Program-made: the position numbers and the translations under genes
Shown: in pieces, positions 12,852 to 21,879 of the stretch
How positions within the stretch are numbered: the stretch's first letter is position 1
Layout: each line of letters starts with the position of its first letter
Source of the DNA: Bettongia penicillata ogilbyi
Lineage: Eukaryota; Chordata; Mammalia; Diprotodontia; Potoroidae
Reading direction: 5' to 3'
Assembly (NCBI GenBank): GCA_023548195.1
Contig: JAJHZJ010000014.1
Location: forward strand, 11,942,718-12,006,717
Length of the DNA stretch: 64,000 nt
Notes under the pieces: generated by a model
The model's database searches: none
Told to the model about the DNA's origin: nothing
Seen by the model: only the letters and a program-made list of their open reading frames with translations

Positions 12852-13200
12852 TGTGGGAAACAGGGAGTTCTGTTTCCACAGCTCCTGGTGATCACAGGTT
12901 GTGACCTAGCACAGTCATGTTAGAAGGTCAAACTACTGCACATGCTCAATAAACCCTTTGAGGCAAAACCTATCAGAGAAGAACATGAAGTCACATGTCC
13001 AGAGACTGTGGCCCAAGGGATTCAAAGTTCAGAATTCTATAAGTATCCTGCCTCATCCTGACCTTGTCATAGACTTCCAGTAATGCTGGAAGCTACCTGT
13101 TCCTTCAAGGGAAGAAGCGTAAAAGGCCTTCCCTCCTCTGAACTCCATTTAAAATAAATTTTTCTTGATACCTTTTTGTGTGTCAAGTTTCTTCCTAACA
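12852..13200 (+). repeat. 3' LTR of the provirus
   Basis: Begins 'tgtgggaaacagggagtt' and ends 'agtttcttcctaaca'. It shares with the 5' LTR the blocks 'agagaagaacatgaagtcac', 'catcctgaccttgt' and 'atagacttccagt'. It is the longer of the two LTRs, at 349 bases. Confidence 0.85.
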
Positions 13201-13440
13201 GGTAGCACAGTGGATAGAGTGTCATGCCTGGAATCAAAAAGATTCATTTTGGGGAATTCAAATCTGGCCTCAGACATTTACTATCTGTGTGACCCTGGGT
13301 AAGTCACTTAACCCAGCTTGTTTCAGTTTTCTTACCTGTAAAATGAGCTAGAGAAGTAAAGGACAAACCACTCCAGTGTCTTCGCCAGGAAAATCCAAAA
13401 ATGGGATGACAAAGAGTCAGACATGACTGAACAATGAAAC
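13201..13440 (+). mobile_element. Marsupial CORE-SINE body
   Basis: Reads 'gcacagtggatagagtg', 'aaatctggcctcagacattt', 'ctgtgtgaccctgggtaagt' and 'agtcagacatgactgaacaa', the standard order of a very common marsupial SINE. Its head is on the far side of the provirus at 6655-6674. Confidence 0.8.
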
Positions 13441-13862
13441 AATGTAAAGATGGCATGGGGCAATATCATCATTTCCACCATAGTACCGTCTTCCCAAAAA
13501 TCTTCAAGCAGATGAGTCTGATATACACTTGGAGTTTACTGGGGATTGTACATAACTTAAGGTACAATACATGTGTTACTGTGTTAACACTAACAAAGAA
13601 CTGAGATTGTTTTACAGCTATAGTACAACACCTGATAATATAACAATGTAAACATCCTTTATTCTCAAATCAATAACATCTTTACTCAAAAACACAGAAA
13701 ATAGATGCACCTGACTTCAGGAAGGTTGCTTACCAAAGAAACAACTCCCTCTCCCCCCTCTCTTCCATCAGAAAGAGGTCTTTTATACTCTAAGAAAAGG
13801 CACTAATTTCTGCTTGCATTAGCAGTGAAGGCAGGCTTATTTTCATTTTAGTAATGCTAAAG
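13441..13862. other. Unassigned sequence
   Basis: No gene, RNA or clear repeat recognised. Confidence 0.5.
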
Positions 13863-14580
13863 AAATTCATTATTGCTGGGAGGAGGAGCCAAGATGGTGG
13901 AGTACAAAGATTTATTTATGCTAGCTCCTAACCCACAGGCCATAAAATACCTGTAAAGAAGAACTTCCAACAAATTCTGAAGCAGCAGAAGCCACACAAC
14001 AATGGAGTGGAGGAGATTTCTGTTGCAGAGAGCACTGAAAAAGTGACACCAAAGATCCATCGCACATCCTAGACCTGCCTTGGCCTCGTGGCACCAAGAG
14101 GAGCAGATCCGAGCTGGATGGAATCTCTAGTGGCCATGCAGGTCCCTCCACCCATAGACACCAAAGGTCATTGAGAGATCCTGTTTGGTTGGCCAAGAGG
14201 GGAGCGGGGTGTCTCCACAACTCAGGCTCCCTCGGGACGCAGCAGCAGAGGAAGCAGAAGATGTCAGTGGAGGGACAAGTTGGAACTCAAAGCATTAGGA
14301 CCAACTGCCGGGTATTGTTCTTGCTACTAGGAAATAAGAAATACAAGTAATGGGGAATAGGAAGTTATCTGGCCCAACAGGACAAAAGAGAAGATGGGGA
14401 CAAGGGAAGGGAAAGATGATAGAAGAGAGGGCATATTGATGATAGGGAAAATCAGAATGCTTGGTCTATTAGGGTGGGGAGAGGAGACAAATGGGGAGAA
14501 AATTTGGAACCCAAAATTTTGTGAAAATGAATGTAAAAAGTTAAATAAATAAATTTAACTAAAAAAAATTCATTACTGCT
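13863..14580 (+). mobile_element. HAL1-like element copy A, internally deleted
   Basis: The element starts near 13878 with 'ggaggaggagccaagatggt', the usual L1 5' end with its YY1-type 'caagatgg'. It runs through the 5' UTR to about 14285, then jumps to the 3' UTR ('aaagcattaggaccaactg') and ends in an A-rich tail near 14565. The whole ORF1 is missing. It is flanked by a 15-base target-site duplication, 13863-13877 and 14566-14580 ('aaattcatta(t/c)tgct'), with one mismatch. The deletion therefore lies inside an otherwise properly inserted element. Confidence 0.85.
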
Positions 14581-14995
14581 AATCTAGAACAGGATAATCT
14601 ATTTGCCATCCTATTGGCAAAGATAGGGATGAGAAGAGTTTAAGGGAACAAGGGTGAAAACTATAATCTTGCTTACTGTAGGAGGCCAGTTTAAAAGATC
14701 GTATTATTTCTGTCAAAAAGCAACGATTTCCCTTTGACACTACAAAATTGCAGAAAGCAATAAAGATTATAGACCATGAGAACCCAGAAAAAGCAAAGAT
14801 ATTTTGCAAATTTGTGATGATCCCCCTCCCTTATTCTGTGGTCCAGTCAACCTTCTTGATTTACACTGGCCTTTTGCCCTCCATCACCCAGCTCTTTGTT
14901 TTTTAATGACTGTCCCCCATCCCTAGAAATGCTCTTCTTCTTCCTCTCTCCACTTCATATAAATCCTTCGTTTCCTTTAAAACTTATCTTCAGTC
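14581..14995. other. Unassigned sequence
   Basis: Nothing recognised on either strand. Confidence 0.5.
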
Positions 14996-15239
14996 ATAAA
15001 AACAAACATCAGGAGTAGGGGATGTTTGAGAAAGTGTATGTCTATGCATGCATGTATATACCTATAGCTATAGAGAAACATAACTAAACTTTCTACTATG
15101 CACATGACATGCTCCTTTTCTTTCTTACTTTATATTTAAATGTCAGTATTTAAGTTTATGATATGTTTTTATTTCTTTCCTCCATTCTGTATTTGTGTTC
15201 TGACCCTTGAGTCTAAATTAAAATTTCTTAAAAAGGTGG
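14996..15239 (+). repeat. Imperfect direct repeat, unit 1
   Basis: Shares with 15326-15722, in order: 'atcaggagta', 'gtatatgtctat'-like sequence, 'tatagagaaacat', 'ctatgcacatgacat', 'cagtatttaagttt' and 'gatatgtttt'. This unit lacks a middle block of roughly 130 bases that is present in unit 2. It may be a local duplication or two copies of an uncatalogued repeat. Confidence 0.75.
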
Positions 15240-15325
15240 AGGTAGGAAAGTAATAGGAGGGCAAAGTAATGGGAAGAAGTAAAGTAGAAAAGGTAAGAGG
15301 GATAGGAAACAAGAGATATGCACAA

Positions 15326-15722
15326 ACATAAAACAAAAATCAGGAGTACGATATGTTTGGGGAAGTATATGTCTATATTTGTATGTATATAAGTGTATCT
15401 ATACCTATAGAGAAACATATGTAAATTTTATTGTAGACACAGCAGAGAACAAAAGAAAACTCACAAGGATGCAAAGAAAAGATGGACAATTCTGCATACA
15501 ACATGTATTATTTATCATACAGTCTTTCTTGAAATTAAAATCTATTCTTACATATTTTGAATCTTCATTTTTACTGTGCTATGCACATGACATTCTTTTT
15601 TTTTTGCTTTTCAACTTTGTATTTAAGCTCCAGTATTTAAGTTTGTGATATGTTTTTGTTTTTTTCTTTGTTTTTTCTGTATTCTGTATGTGTTCTGGTG
15701 TTTGAGTCTAAAAGAAAAAAAT
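15326..15722 (+). repeat. Imperfect direct repeat, unit 2
   Basis: The longer partner of 14996-15239. The additional block at about 15430-15575 begins after 'aaacatatgtaaatttta' and ends before 'tgctatgcacatgac'. Short ORFs across it show no protein-like pattern. Confidence 0.75.
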
Positions 15723-15724
15723 AC

Positions 15725-15965
15725 CTATCTTGTGCATCAGCTTCTATATGAAAGCTTTTCTGATTCTGGCAACTGCTACTGCCTTCTCTCCCTAAACTAT
15801 GTTGTCCCAATTTCATATTTATACTGTATGTACATATTTATGTATATCATCTCTCCCAATAGAATGCAAATTCCTAAATTCCAGAGGACTGTTTCATTTA
15901 TGTCTTTATTTTGTGTCTGTCCATGGTGCCTGGCATAGAACAGGCATTCTAAAAATACTTATTGT
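15725..15965 (+). repeat. CR1/L2-like 3' end remnant
   Basis: Includes 'agaatgcaaattcctaaatt' and 'ccatggtgcctggcatagaa', in the order seen in ancient LINE 3' ends, and ends near 'aaaatacttattgtta'. Diverged. Confidence 0.5.
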
Positions 15966-16194
15966 TATTTAAAAATAATTCACCATATTTACCTTATTTC
16001 CTTTATTAACTAGATTGGCAAACTGGTATGTTAATAATCATGTAGATTACAGGAGTTCTATAGATACTTTCCTTAGATTTTTAACAATCAATTTAATAGA
16101 ATGTTTAAAACAAAAAGATAGAGTGATGTGAGCTAGACAATAATAGATTTAGATGGACTTAGAATTGATTCAGTGATTGCATTAAAGAGCACTT

Positions 16195-16380
16195 GTAGCA
16201 TGAGTTCTCCAATAGAATGGCCCTGGAGTCTGTGCTTGACCACATACTATTTAATATTTTCATCAGTGACTTGGATAAATGCATAGGTATAGTCTATTTG
16301 GCAAGTTTATCAAATATATAGATGATGAAAACTTGGGAAGGAAAGCCAACACATGGCATGACAAAATCATCTAACATTTT
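16195..16380 (+). mobile_element. CR1/L3-like reverse-transcriptase fragment
   Basis: Around 16230-16290 the DNA 'ctatttaatattttcatcag' and 'tgacttggataaatgcat' fits the CR1/L3 reverse-transcriptase motif that usually reads 'LFNIFINDLD', but with substitutions and frame breaks. A short old fragment. Confidence 0.5.
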
Positions 16381-16404
16381 CTTGAAAGGGGAATTTCTCA
16401 TTTT

Positions 16405-16795
16405 CTTGGATTCCTAAAAACTCCAGTCCCGTCCACCGGGACTCAGTTATTCGGGGGGACAAGGGGAACCCAGCCTGAAAGAGAAACGGGCGAGAAAAGG
16501 AGCGAGACCAAGCAAATTTTTGTCAAGGTCTGATTTTATTGAGCTCAGGGTACAGCTTATATAGCAAGGTGAAAGCTTAGCTTTAGCAACAGCAGATTCT
16601 TGTCATCATCTTATTGGTGGGGGAAGCTGCTCTGTCACTATTCTATTGGTGGAGGGGTGGGCTCGTAAAGGTCATCCAGGTACAGGCTTGGGATGTTACC
16701 AAGAGGAAGTTTGGAAACCTGAGAGCCGTTACAGGGGGTGTGGTTCTCTCACCAGTGGAGGGGCACCTGGGTTTAAGGCACTTAGCCCCCAACAC
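16405..16795 (-). mobile_element. Solo retroviral LTR, antisense
   Basis: On the minus strand this has LTR layout in order: two CCAAT boxes (seen on the plus strand as 'attggtgggg' and 'attggtggagg'), a TATA-like 'tataagctg', an AATAAA signal (plus strand 'ttttatt' near 16536), and a C-rich U5-like end with 'cgtttctctttcaggctggg'. The minus-strand start is probably 'tgttgggggc' at 16794. The other end is not resolved, and no internal retroviral sequence adjoins it. It lies about 1.9 kb upstream of the JH cluster. Confidence 0.65.
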
Positions 16796-16799
16796 TCCA

Positions 16800-18200
16800 G
16801 GGAGAATCTATCCCATCAACTTGATCCAATGACTGGAAGTCAAATAATTTGTGTAGCCAAACTAATAAGAAAAATAAAATGTTGGAAGAGAGCTCACTGG
16901 TAGCAGTTTCAGTTTCCTGTTATAGATTTGGTTTTTATGACTTTTGAGGCTTGATTAGGGTACAAAGACAAACAACAGCCTTCATGGAAGAGGAAGAGGT
17001 AGCAAAAGCAGGATAATACAGAGTAAATAAAATTCGGCATTTTGAGGCAACATTTTGCTAAGAAGCTGGCAAGGTTTGCTAGAATGAAAAGCATGCCCTG
17101 TTCAGTAGAAGAAAAGAAGTATCAAAACATTTTTGAAATTATTATAGAAGACCATTTGATCTAAGACAGCAAGGCTGAAGTAATCATTTAAACCAAAAGT
17201 GTTTCTTATCCAAGCATAACAAATAGTTTCTTACAATGGCATGAAACTGTGTGTTTTACTCTGTCCTTATATAGTCTCTTATGTTTTATTTCATCTTCGC
17301 CTTTACAGACTATAGCACTGGGCTGAATCTTACAAAAGAAAGTTCAGTACAGATAAATATAAAGTCTTAAATAGTTCAAAAAGTTAATTTCACAAATACA
17401 AGATAGAGGAGGTTTGGCTAGGCAACAGTCTTAACCTGAAGAAATGAAGAATGGAGGCAGGGGACATTGATAAATCTTTGTGGAAACTTGCCCATTGCTT
17501 TCCAAGAAAGACTGTGATTTTTGTCTTGAGTGGGACAGGAAGAAGAGATACAAGTCTGGTTGCCCTATTGTCTGAGAGAGACAGTATTAGGCTAAAGTTA
17601 TGTCTATCTGAACCCTTGGACCTCATAAACACTGCTAGTCTAAGGACTTGATTGATTCAGAACAAAAAGCTGCTACCTTCCCTAGTTGAGATTCCTTGAG
17701 GAAGAACAACGTCCTGGTCCATCCCATCAAATACTAGTTACACAAAAGACCATTACAAGTAATGAATAGGGCACAAATCAATTTTTCTAAGTGGATAGCA
17801 AACAGAAATCAGAAAAGTAAGTCAACAAGTAGCTATTAATTACCTACTATGTGGCAAGAAATGTGCTGGGATATACCAGAAAGCACACAAGGATGAACGA
17901 GTGTTTTTTAAACGGGAAGCAGTGAGATGAAATCTTGCTCAGGCAACAAAGAGGCGCAACTCTTACCAGAAAATTCCTTCTAGCCTCAAGGGAGACAAGA
18001 TAGAAGTAAGGGAAAGGTTGAGGAGTTATCTTCCCTTGCATGTCTGAAAGTCTTTCTCCTTTCGTCTCCCTGGAGATGGTGACAAAGAGAGTATGGAATC
18101 ATAAGTATTCTTCTCTTGAAGGAATAAGGAATGTCTCTCCTCTCTAAACTCTTGCAGCAAGTACATCACTACTCCTTATATGCCTCTACCCCCTTTCAAA
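16800..18200. other. Unassigned sequence upstream of JH
   Basis: No D segment with paired recombination signals, no V segment and no coding region recognised. Confidence 0.5.
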
Positions 18201-18206
18201 TACACC

Positions 18207-18257
<51 letters not shown>
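18207..18257. repeat. (CA)n microsatellite
   Basis: About 25 uninterrupted CA units, roughly 370 bases upstream of the first JH-like segment. Confidence 0.98.
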
Positions 18258-18259
<2 letters not shown>

Positions 18260-18628
18260 TCTCTCTTTACTAATTGAAAGAATCTGGGAAGTGAGAGACA
18301 CTTCCGAGATTTTCAAACATAGGATTTCATGAGTTTGAAACAAATTTGGCATATATTTTTAGAGGCAATGATCTTTCAGCATCTCTTTGAACCCAGAAAC
18401 CTTTTTTGTCTTTGATGATTGATTATTTGTAGGAAGGCTTAAACTGCCTAAGTTCTTCAGACTATGACTATTGAGGAAGTAATCAGATAATGAGTTCAGG
18501 TAGGAAGTGTGGGGTGTAATCTGTGGTCTATTTGGGAAATAAGCAGAATAAAAATTTTAGAAAGATATCTCAGTTTTAGGTTGGGATGTGGCGGAAACTG
18601 AGGGCTCAAGTAAAGAGACACTGAATTG

Positions 18629-18683
18629 GATTATTCTTATTTGGAGCATTGGAACCAAGGAACCATAGTGACGACCTCCTCAG
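18629..18683 (+). pseudogene. IGHJ: JH-like segment 1 (WG changed to WN)
   Basis: The open J frame reads DYSYLEHWNQGTIVTTSS, then one base and a donor 'gtgaat' at 18684. JH segments normally carry W-G-x-G and end V-T-V-S-S. Here the first glycine is asparagine and the terminal valine is threonine. It splices in the usual phase (one trailing base). No convincing nonamer-23-heptamer signal was found; the best nearby heptamer candidate, 'cactgaa' at 18619, lacks a matching nonamer. The coding start is therefore uncertain. Probably non-functional, but damage is limited. Confidence 0.7.
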
Positions 18684-18930
18684 GTGAATCTGACTTCTAA
18701 CCTCCAGTCTTATGCAGCCAAAGATCTTCAGGTACCTGAAGTGATTCTGCAGTGTCAAGAAGGGAGATTTAGGGACCATAGAAGACTAGTGGATGAGAAA
18801 GATCTTGGAGAAAAGGAGTCCAAAAGAACATAGCCAGTCAATAGGAATTTTGCAAAAGTATGTTAGGAGGATAAATTCTATATTAACTGGATTGTTTGGT
18901 TTTTCATTTTTTATGTTTTACCTTAATCTT

Positions 18931-18957
18931 AGGAAACCATTGTGACTGTTTCTTTTA
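18931..18957 (+). pseudogene. IGHJ: JH remnant 2
   Basis: 'aggaaaccattgtgactgtt' followed by 'tctttta' and 'gtgagtcc' is recognisably a JH 3' half and donor, with an extra base near 'ggaaacc' and a missing base at the donor. The tryptophan half and a recombination signal are not recognisable. A degenerate relic. Confidence 0.55.
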
Positions 18958-19560
18958 GTGAGTCCTTTTTTCATAGCTACACATCTAAATGTTCACCTCA
19001 ATTTCTATTCCTTTTATATGGTCTCATAGGAAAGAATAAAGGTAGGAAGGAAAGAATTAGGCATAAATGCCTCATTAACCCTTTTAATAAATTTAATATA
19101 ACCATCTGCAACACATCCTACTCAATTTCCATTGAATTCTCATTAGCTACTTCAGTATCTTCCAAATTTTCCCAAGCTTTTAGTTCCATTGGTCTCAAAA
19201 TCAGTGGAGTCTTGGGGGCTGGACTGATGGGTCCCTGGATCCCAAGTTCATTATTGGATTTTCTTCACAGATCTAACAATGGCTATAGACATAAGCAATA
19301 GATTTTTTTCCATATTGTCTTTCTTTAAGCAATAAAAGGGACCCCATAGTCAGAAAAGACTAAAAAAGTTAAAATGTGAGGAGACTCTAACAAAACTGGC
19401 TCACACTGAAAATTATTACTAAATATTATTACTCCCCCCTTGGGGAAAAAGCATGACCATTGATGGTCTTTCTCCAATGAGAATGGGAAAAGATCCCATG
19501 GAAGAATTCAACATGTGGTTAGAAATCCTGGCCATTGTACCCTAAGAGTGCTAATTGAAA

Positions 19561-19640
19561 AGTTTATGTCTTGCAAAGGGTGACAACTAAAACCCTGTAC
19601 TGATAATTTTGGATACTGGAATCAGTCACAGTCTCCTCAT
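19561..19640 (+). pseudogene. IGHJ: JH pseudogene 3 with 23-spacer RSS and 10-base deletion
   Basis: A nonamer-like 'agtttatgt' (19561-19569) is followed by exactly 23 bases and a heptamer-like 'ccctgta' (19593-19599). The J part then reads 'tgataattttggatactgg'. Only five bases separate the tryptophan codon (19617-19619) from the VTVSS codons (19625-19639), where JH segments have 15. The G-x-G-T part is therefore deleted and the frame is shifted. A donor-like 'gtatga' follows at 19641. The heptamer base next to the coding end is A instead of G. Confidence 0.75.
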
Positions 19641-20088
19641 GTATGAATGTTCTTTGTCGTCTTTATGACCTCCAAGTCAAGCCAGACACTATTATTTGAC
19701 TTGTGACCCAGTCTGGGACAAATCTGTCTGTAGAGGTGGAAGGATTCATTGAGGTCCTTTGAGACTTTGAGTGAGAAGCAGTTAGTCAAAGAAGGGAAAT
19801 AAAAATCTATAAGCAAATCAGTCCTAGAGAGGCAGGTCTGAGGATATGATCTATGTATCTTATTGTGACCGTATCTGAATTTCTTTGTCATCCATGGGCT
19901 TGTTTAAAGGTTATTTTCATTTCTGTTTTGGAAATGAAATTGTGGACCAATGCTTCTCACTTCAAGAATCCAACAAAACCTGATCTGTGGGTGTATTTAT
20001 AGACAACCAACCTATCTTTCAATTTCACTGTCTAAACAGGGGCCAACATACTATCTCAGTAAGGGACTGAGCCAAAGATAGAGGGCCA

Positions 20089-20175
20089 AGTTTTGGTACA
20101 CCCACTAAAGTGATTCAACTTAATGCGACTATTTTGACTTCTGGGGTGCAGGGTCCATCATGACTGTCTCCTCAG
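20089..20175 (+). other. IGHJ: JH segment 4, intact J motif with weak RSS heptamer
   Basis: The best JH in the cluster. The coding part 20128-20175 reads YFDFWGAGSIMTVSS in the open frame, with one trailing base and donor 'gtaag' at 20176. Upstream, a nonamer-like 'agttttggt' (20089-20097) is followed by exactly 23 bases (20098-20120) and a heptamer position reading 'taatgcg' (20121-20127). The consensus there is CACTGTG, and the three bases next to the coding end (GTG) matter most for RAG cutting. Here they are GCG. The coding segment is good, but recombination is predicted to be poor. This is the only JH that could still encode a normal framework 4. Confidence 0.85.
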
Positions 20176-20461
20176 GTAAGTCATTTCAGCATCTTTCTTG
20201 GCTTTCTATTGCATTTTACTTAAAATTTGGGGAAAAAAACCAGGAGTTTCAGAGTCTCTGACAGAGGGTTCAAGGTTACTTCCAGTGTCAGATCATCTCT
20301 CTGGACAAGAAACAACTCTCCCTCTCCCACTAAGCAACTCACTGAAAAGTCTTCCAATTATTTTAGTCACCTTTCACCTCTCTTCTGGGATTGCTTCTAC
20401 ATGGTAGGCTGTCTACAGGTCTTTAACTTAGAAAAACTCTCTGATCCCTGAGACACAAATC

Positions 20462-20551
20462 AGTCATTGGCTGGGAGTTAGACAGACTTGTCCTAATGTG
20501 ACAACTGGTTTGAAGCGTGAGACAGGGAAGTTGTGGTGACCGTCTCCTCAG
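20462..20551 (+). pseudogene. IGHJ: JH pseudogene 5 (tryptophan codon is a stop)
   Basis: A heptamer-like 'taatgtg' (20494-20500) retains the key GTG. It follows a 23-base spacer and a weak nonamer 'agtcattgg' (20462-20470). The J part starts at 20501 with 'acaactggtttgaagcg', as in JH segments that begin N-W-F. The W-G-x-G codons then read tga-gac-agg-gaa (20518-20529): a stop, then D, R and E. VVTVSS follows intact, with donor 'gtgagt' at 20552. It splices normally but cannot encode a framework 4. Confidence 0.85.
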
Positions 20552-21879
20552 GTGAGTCATCCTAGCTTTTCACTCTAGCCCGGTATGGCATTTTCACTGT
20601 TTTGGAAGAAGATTAAGTCAGTTTGATGCTCAAGAAAAAGAACAGAGAGAGACGCCCTACTTATAAAATCTAATCAAAGAGTGCTTCCAGGTGTCTTAGA
20701 AAAGTCTCTTGTTTCTTTGATCTCAGAGGAGACTGATTGTGATTGCCCTGCGTAGCCTAAGTTTTTTAAACATTGGTCTTAAGACCACTCTATGACTCTA
20801 ATGGATGATAGGTGTTTCAGTTAGTATGTCACATTTGTCTTGGAAAGTGTCTTGGCTGGGTTGATGTTTTACTTTAGAAGTTGGATTGGGATTTTTATCT
20901 GTGGGTATGATCAGCAGGGCTCGCCTCAGTCAAAATGCCCAGATGACTGGTTTCTTTTTATCTGTAAAACAACCTAGAAAGATTTATTTTTCCTGAGGTA
21001 AAGACAAAGGCAGAGGTCAAAGTTGTCTACTAGGTATTTGTCAGAAAGGAGTTAAAATTTTTCCAGTGTGACTATGATATGGAGTACTAGGAACAAGGGA
21101 CCATCTCCAGGAAAAGAATAATAGCTTGGTGAATTGTTTTTTCTATTTACATATGTAGGGTCCTCTGGAATGTTTAAAGGCGTATCATCTAGGATATATT
21201 TTCTTAACAAGAACAGATTGGGATAGGAGAGCAGAAGGCAGGGGGAAGGGGCAGAGCAGTCAGGGATGATTTTGGAATGCAGCAGTTTCTGCAAAAATTT
21301 GTTTCCTAAGCATACCAGGTGCTTGAGGTTTTGTACAGAGGATTTGGTCAGAGGCAAATACAGGATCCATGTGCAAATACCAGTAAATCATAGTAAGTGT
21401 TGTATATTGTTCCAATAGGGTGTTTCCAATAGAGTCATCAGGTATAAAACATGCAATGTAAAATTACAATGCTATTGTATGTATATGTATATGTGTGCAT
21501 ATATTTATATAGATTATATAGCATTACATAAAATATACATATATCTTATACATATGGGCATATATATCAAAATATATGTGCATATATATATAATGCATAT
21601 TTTAAATGCCAAAATGACTAGTGGAAGAAAAGTTGAGAGAGAAGAGTGCAAAAGTTTAGTTTGGTTTAGTAACAGACAGTTGGAGAGTGATTTTCCTGCT
21701 GGATCAAGCTGAAGGTGACCAGTGAAAGACAAGTCTCTTAATTAGAAATGATAAGTTAGACCAAGAGAAAGCCCAAAAACTTCTTCCCCACTTCAAGTAA
21801 CTGAGAAATTGTTTTCCTAAGAGTTGCCAGCTTCTGTTATTTGTTTCTTTATAAAGTGGTTGAAACAGTTGTGGTTCTG

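Larger units (their letters stand above)
6675..13200 (+). mobile_element. Gammaretrovirus-like endogenous retrovirus, gag-only remnant
   Basis: A provirus with two similar LTRs, a primer-binding-site-like sequence after the 5' LTR and a purine tract before the 3' LTR. Between them I recognise only a broken gag region (about 9755-10770). No pol or env motifs could be read. The 2.8 kb between the primer-binding site and gag is unusually long, so part of the interior is probably rearranged or foreign. Multiple stops and frame changes make it inactive. The class I (gamma-like) placement rests on gag similarity and is moderately secure. Confidence 0.75.

Noticed and set aside
13206..13213. Perfect heptamer-like 'cacagtg'
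   Set aside because: Part of the CORE-SINE consensus; no nonamer at 12 or 23 bases.
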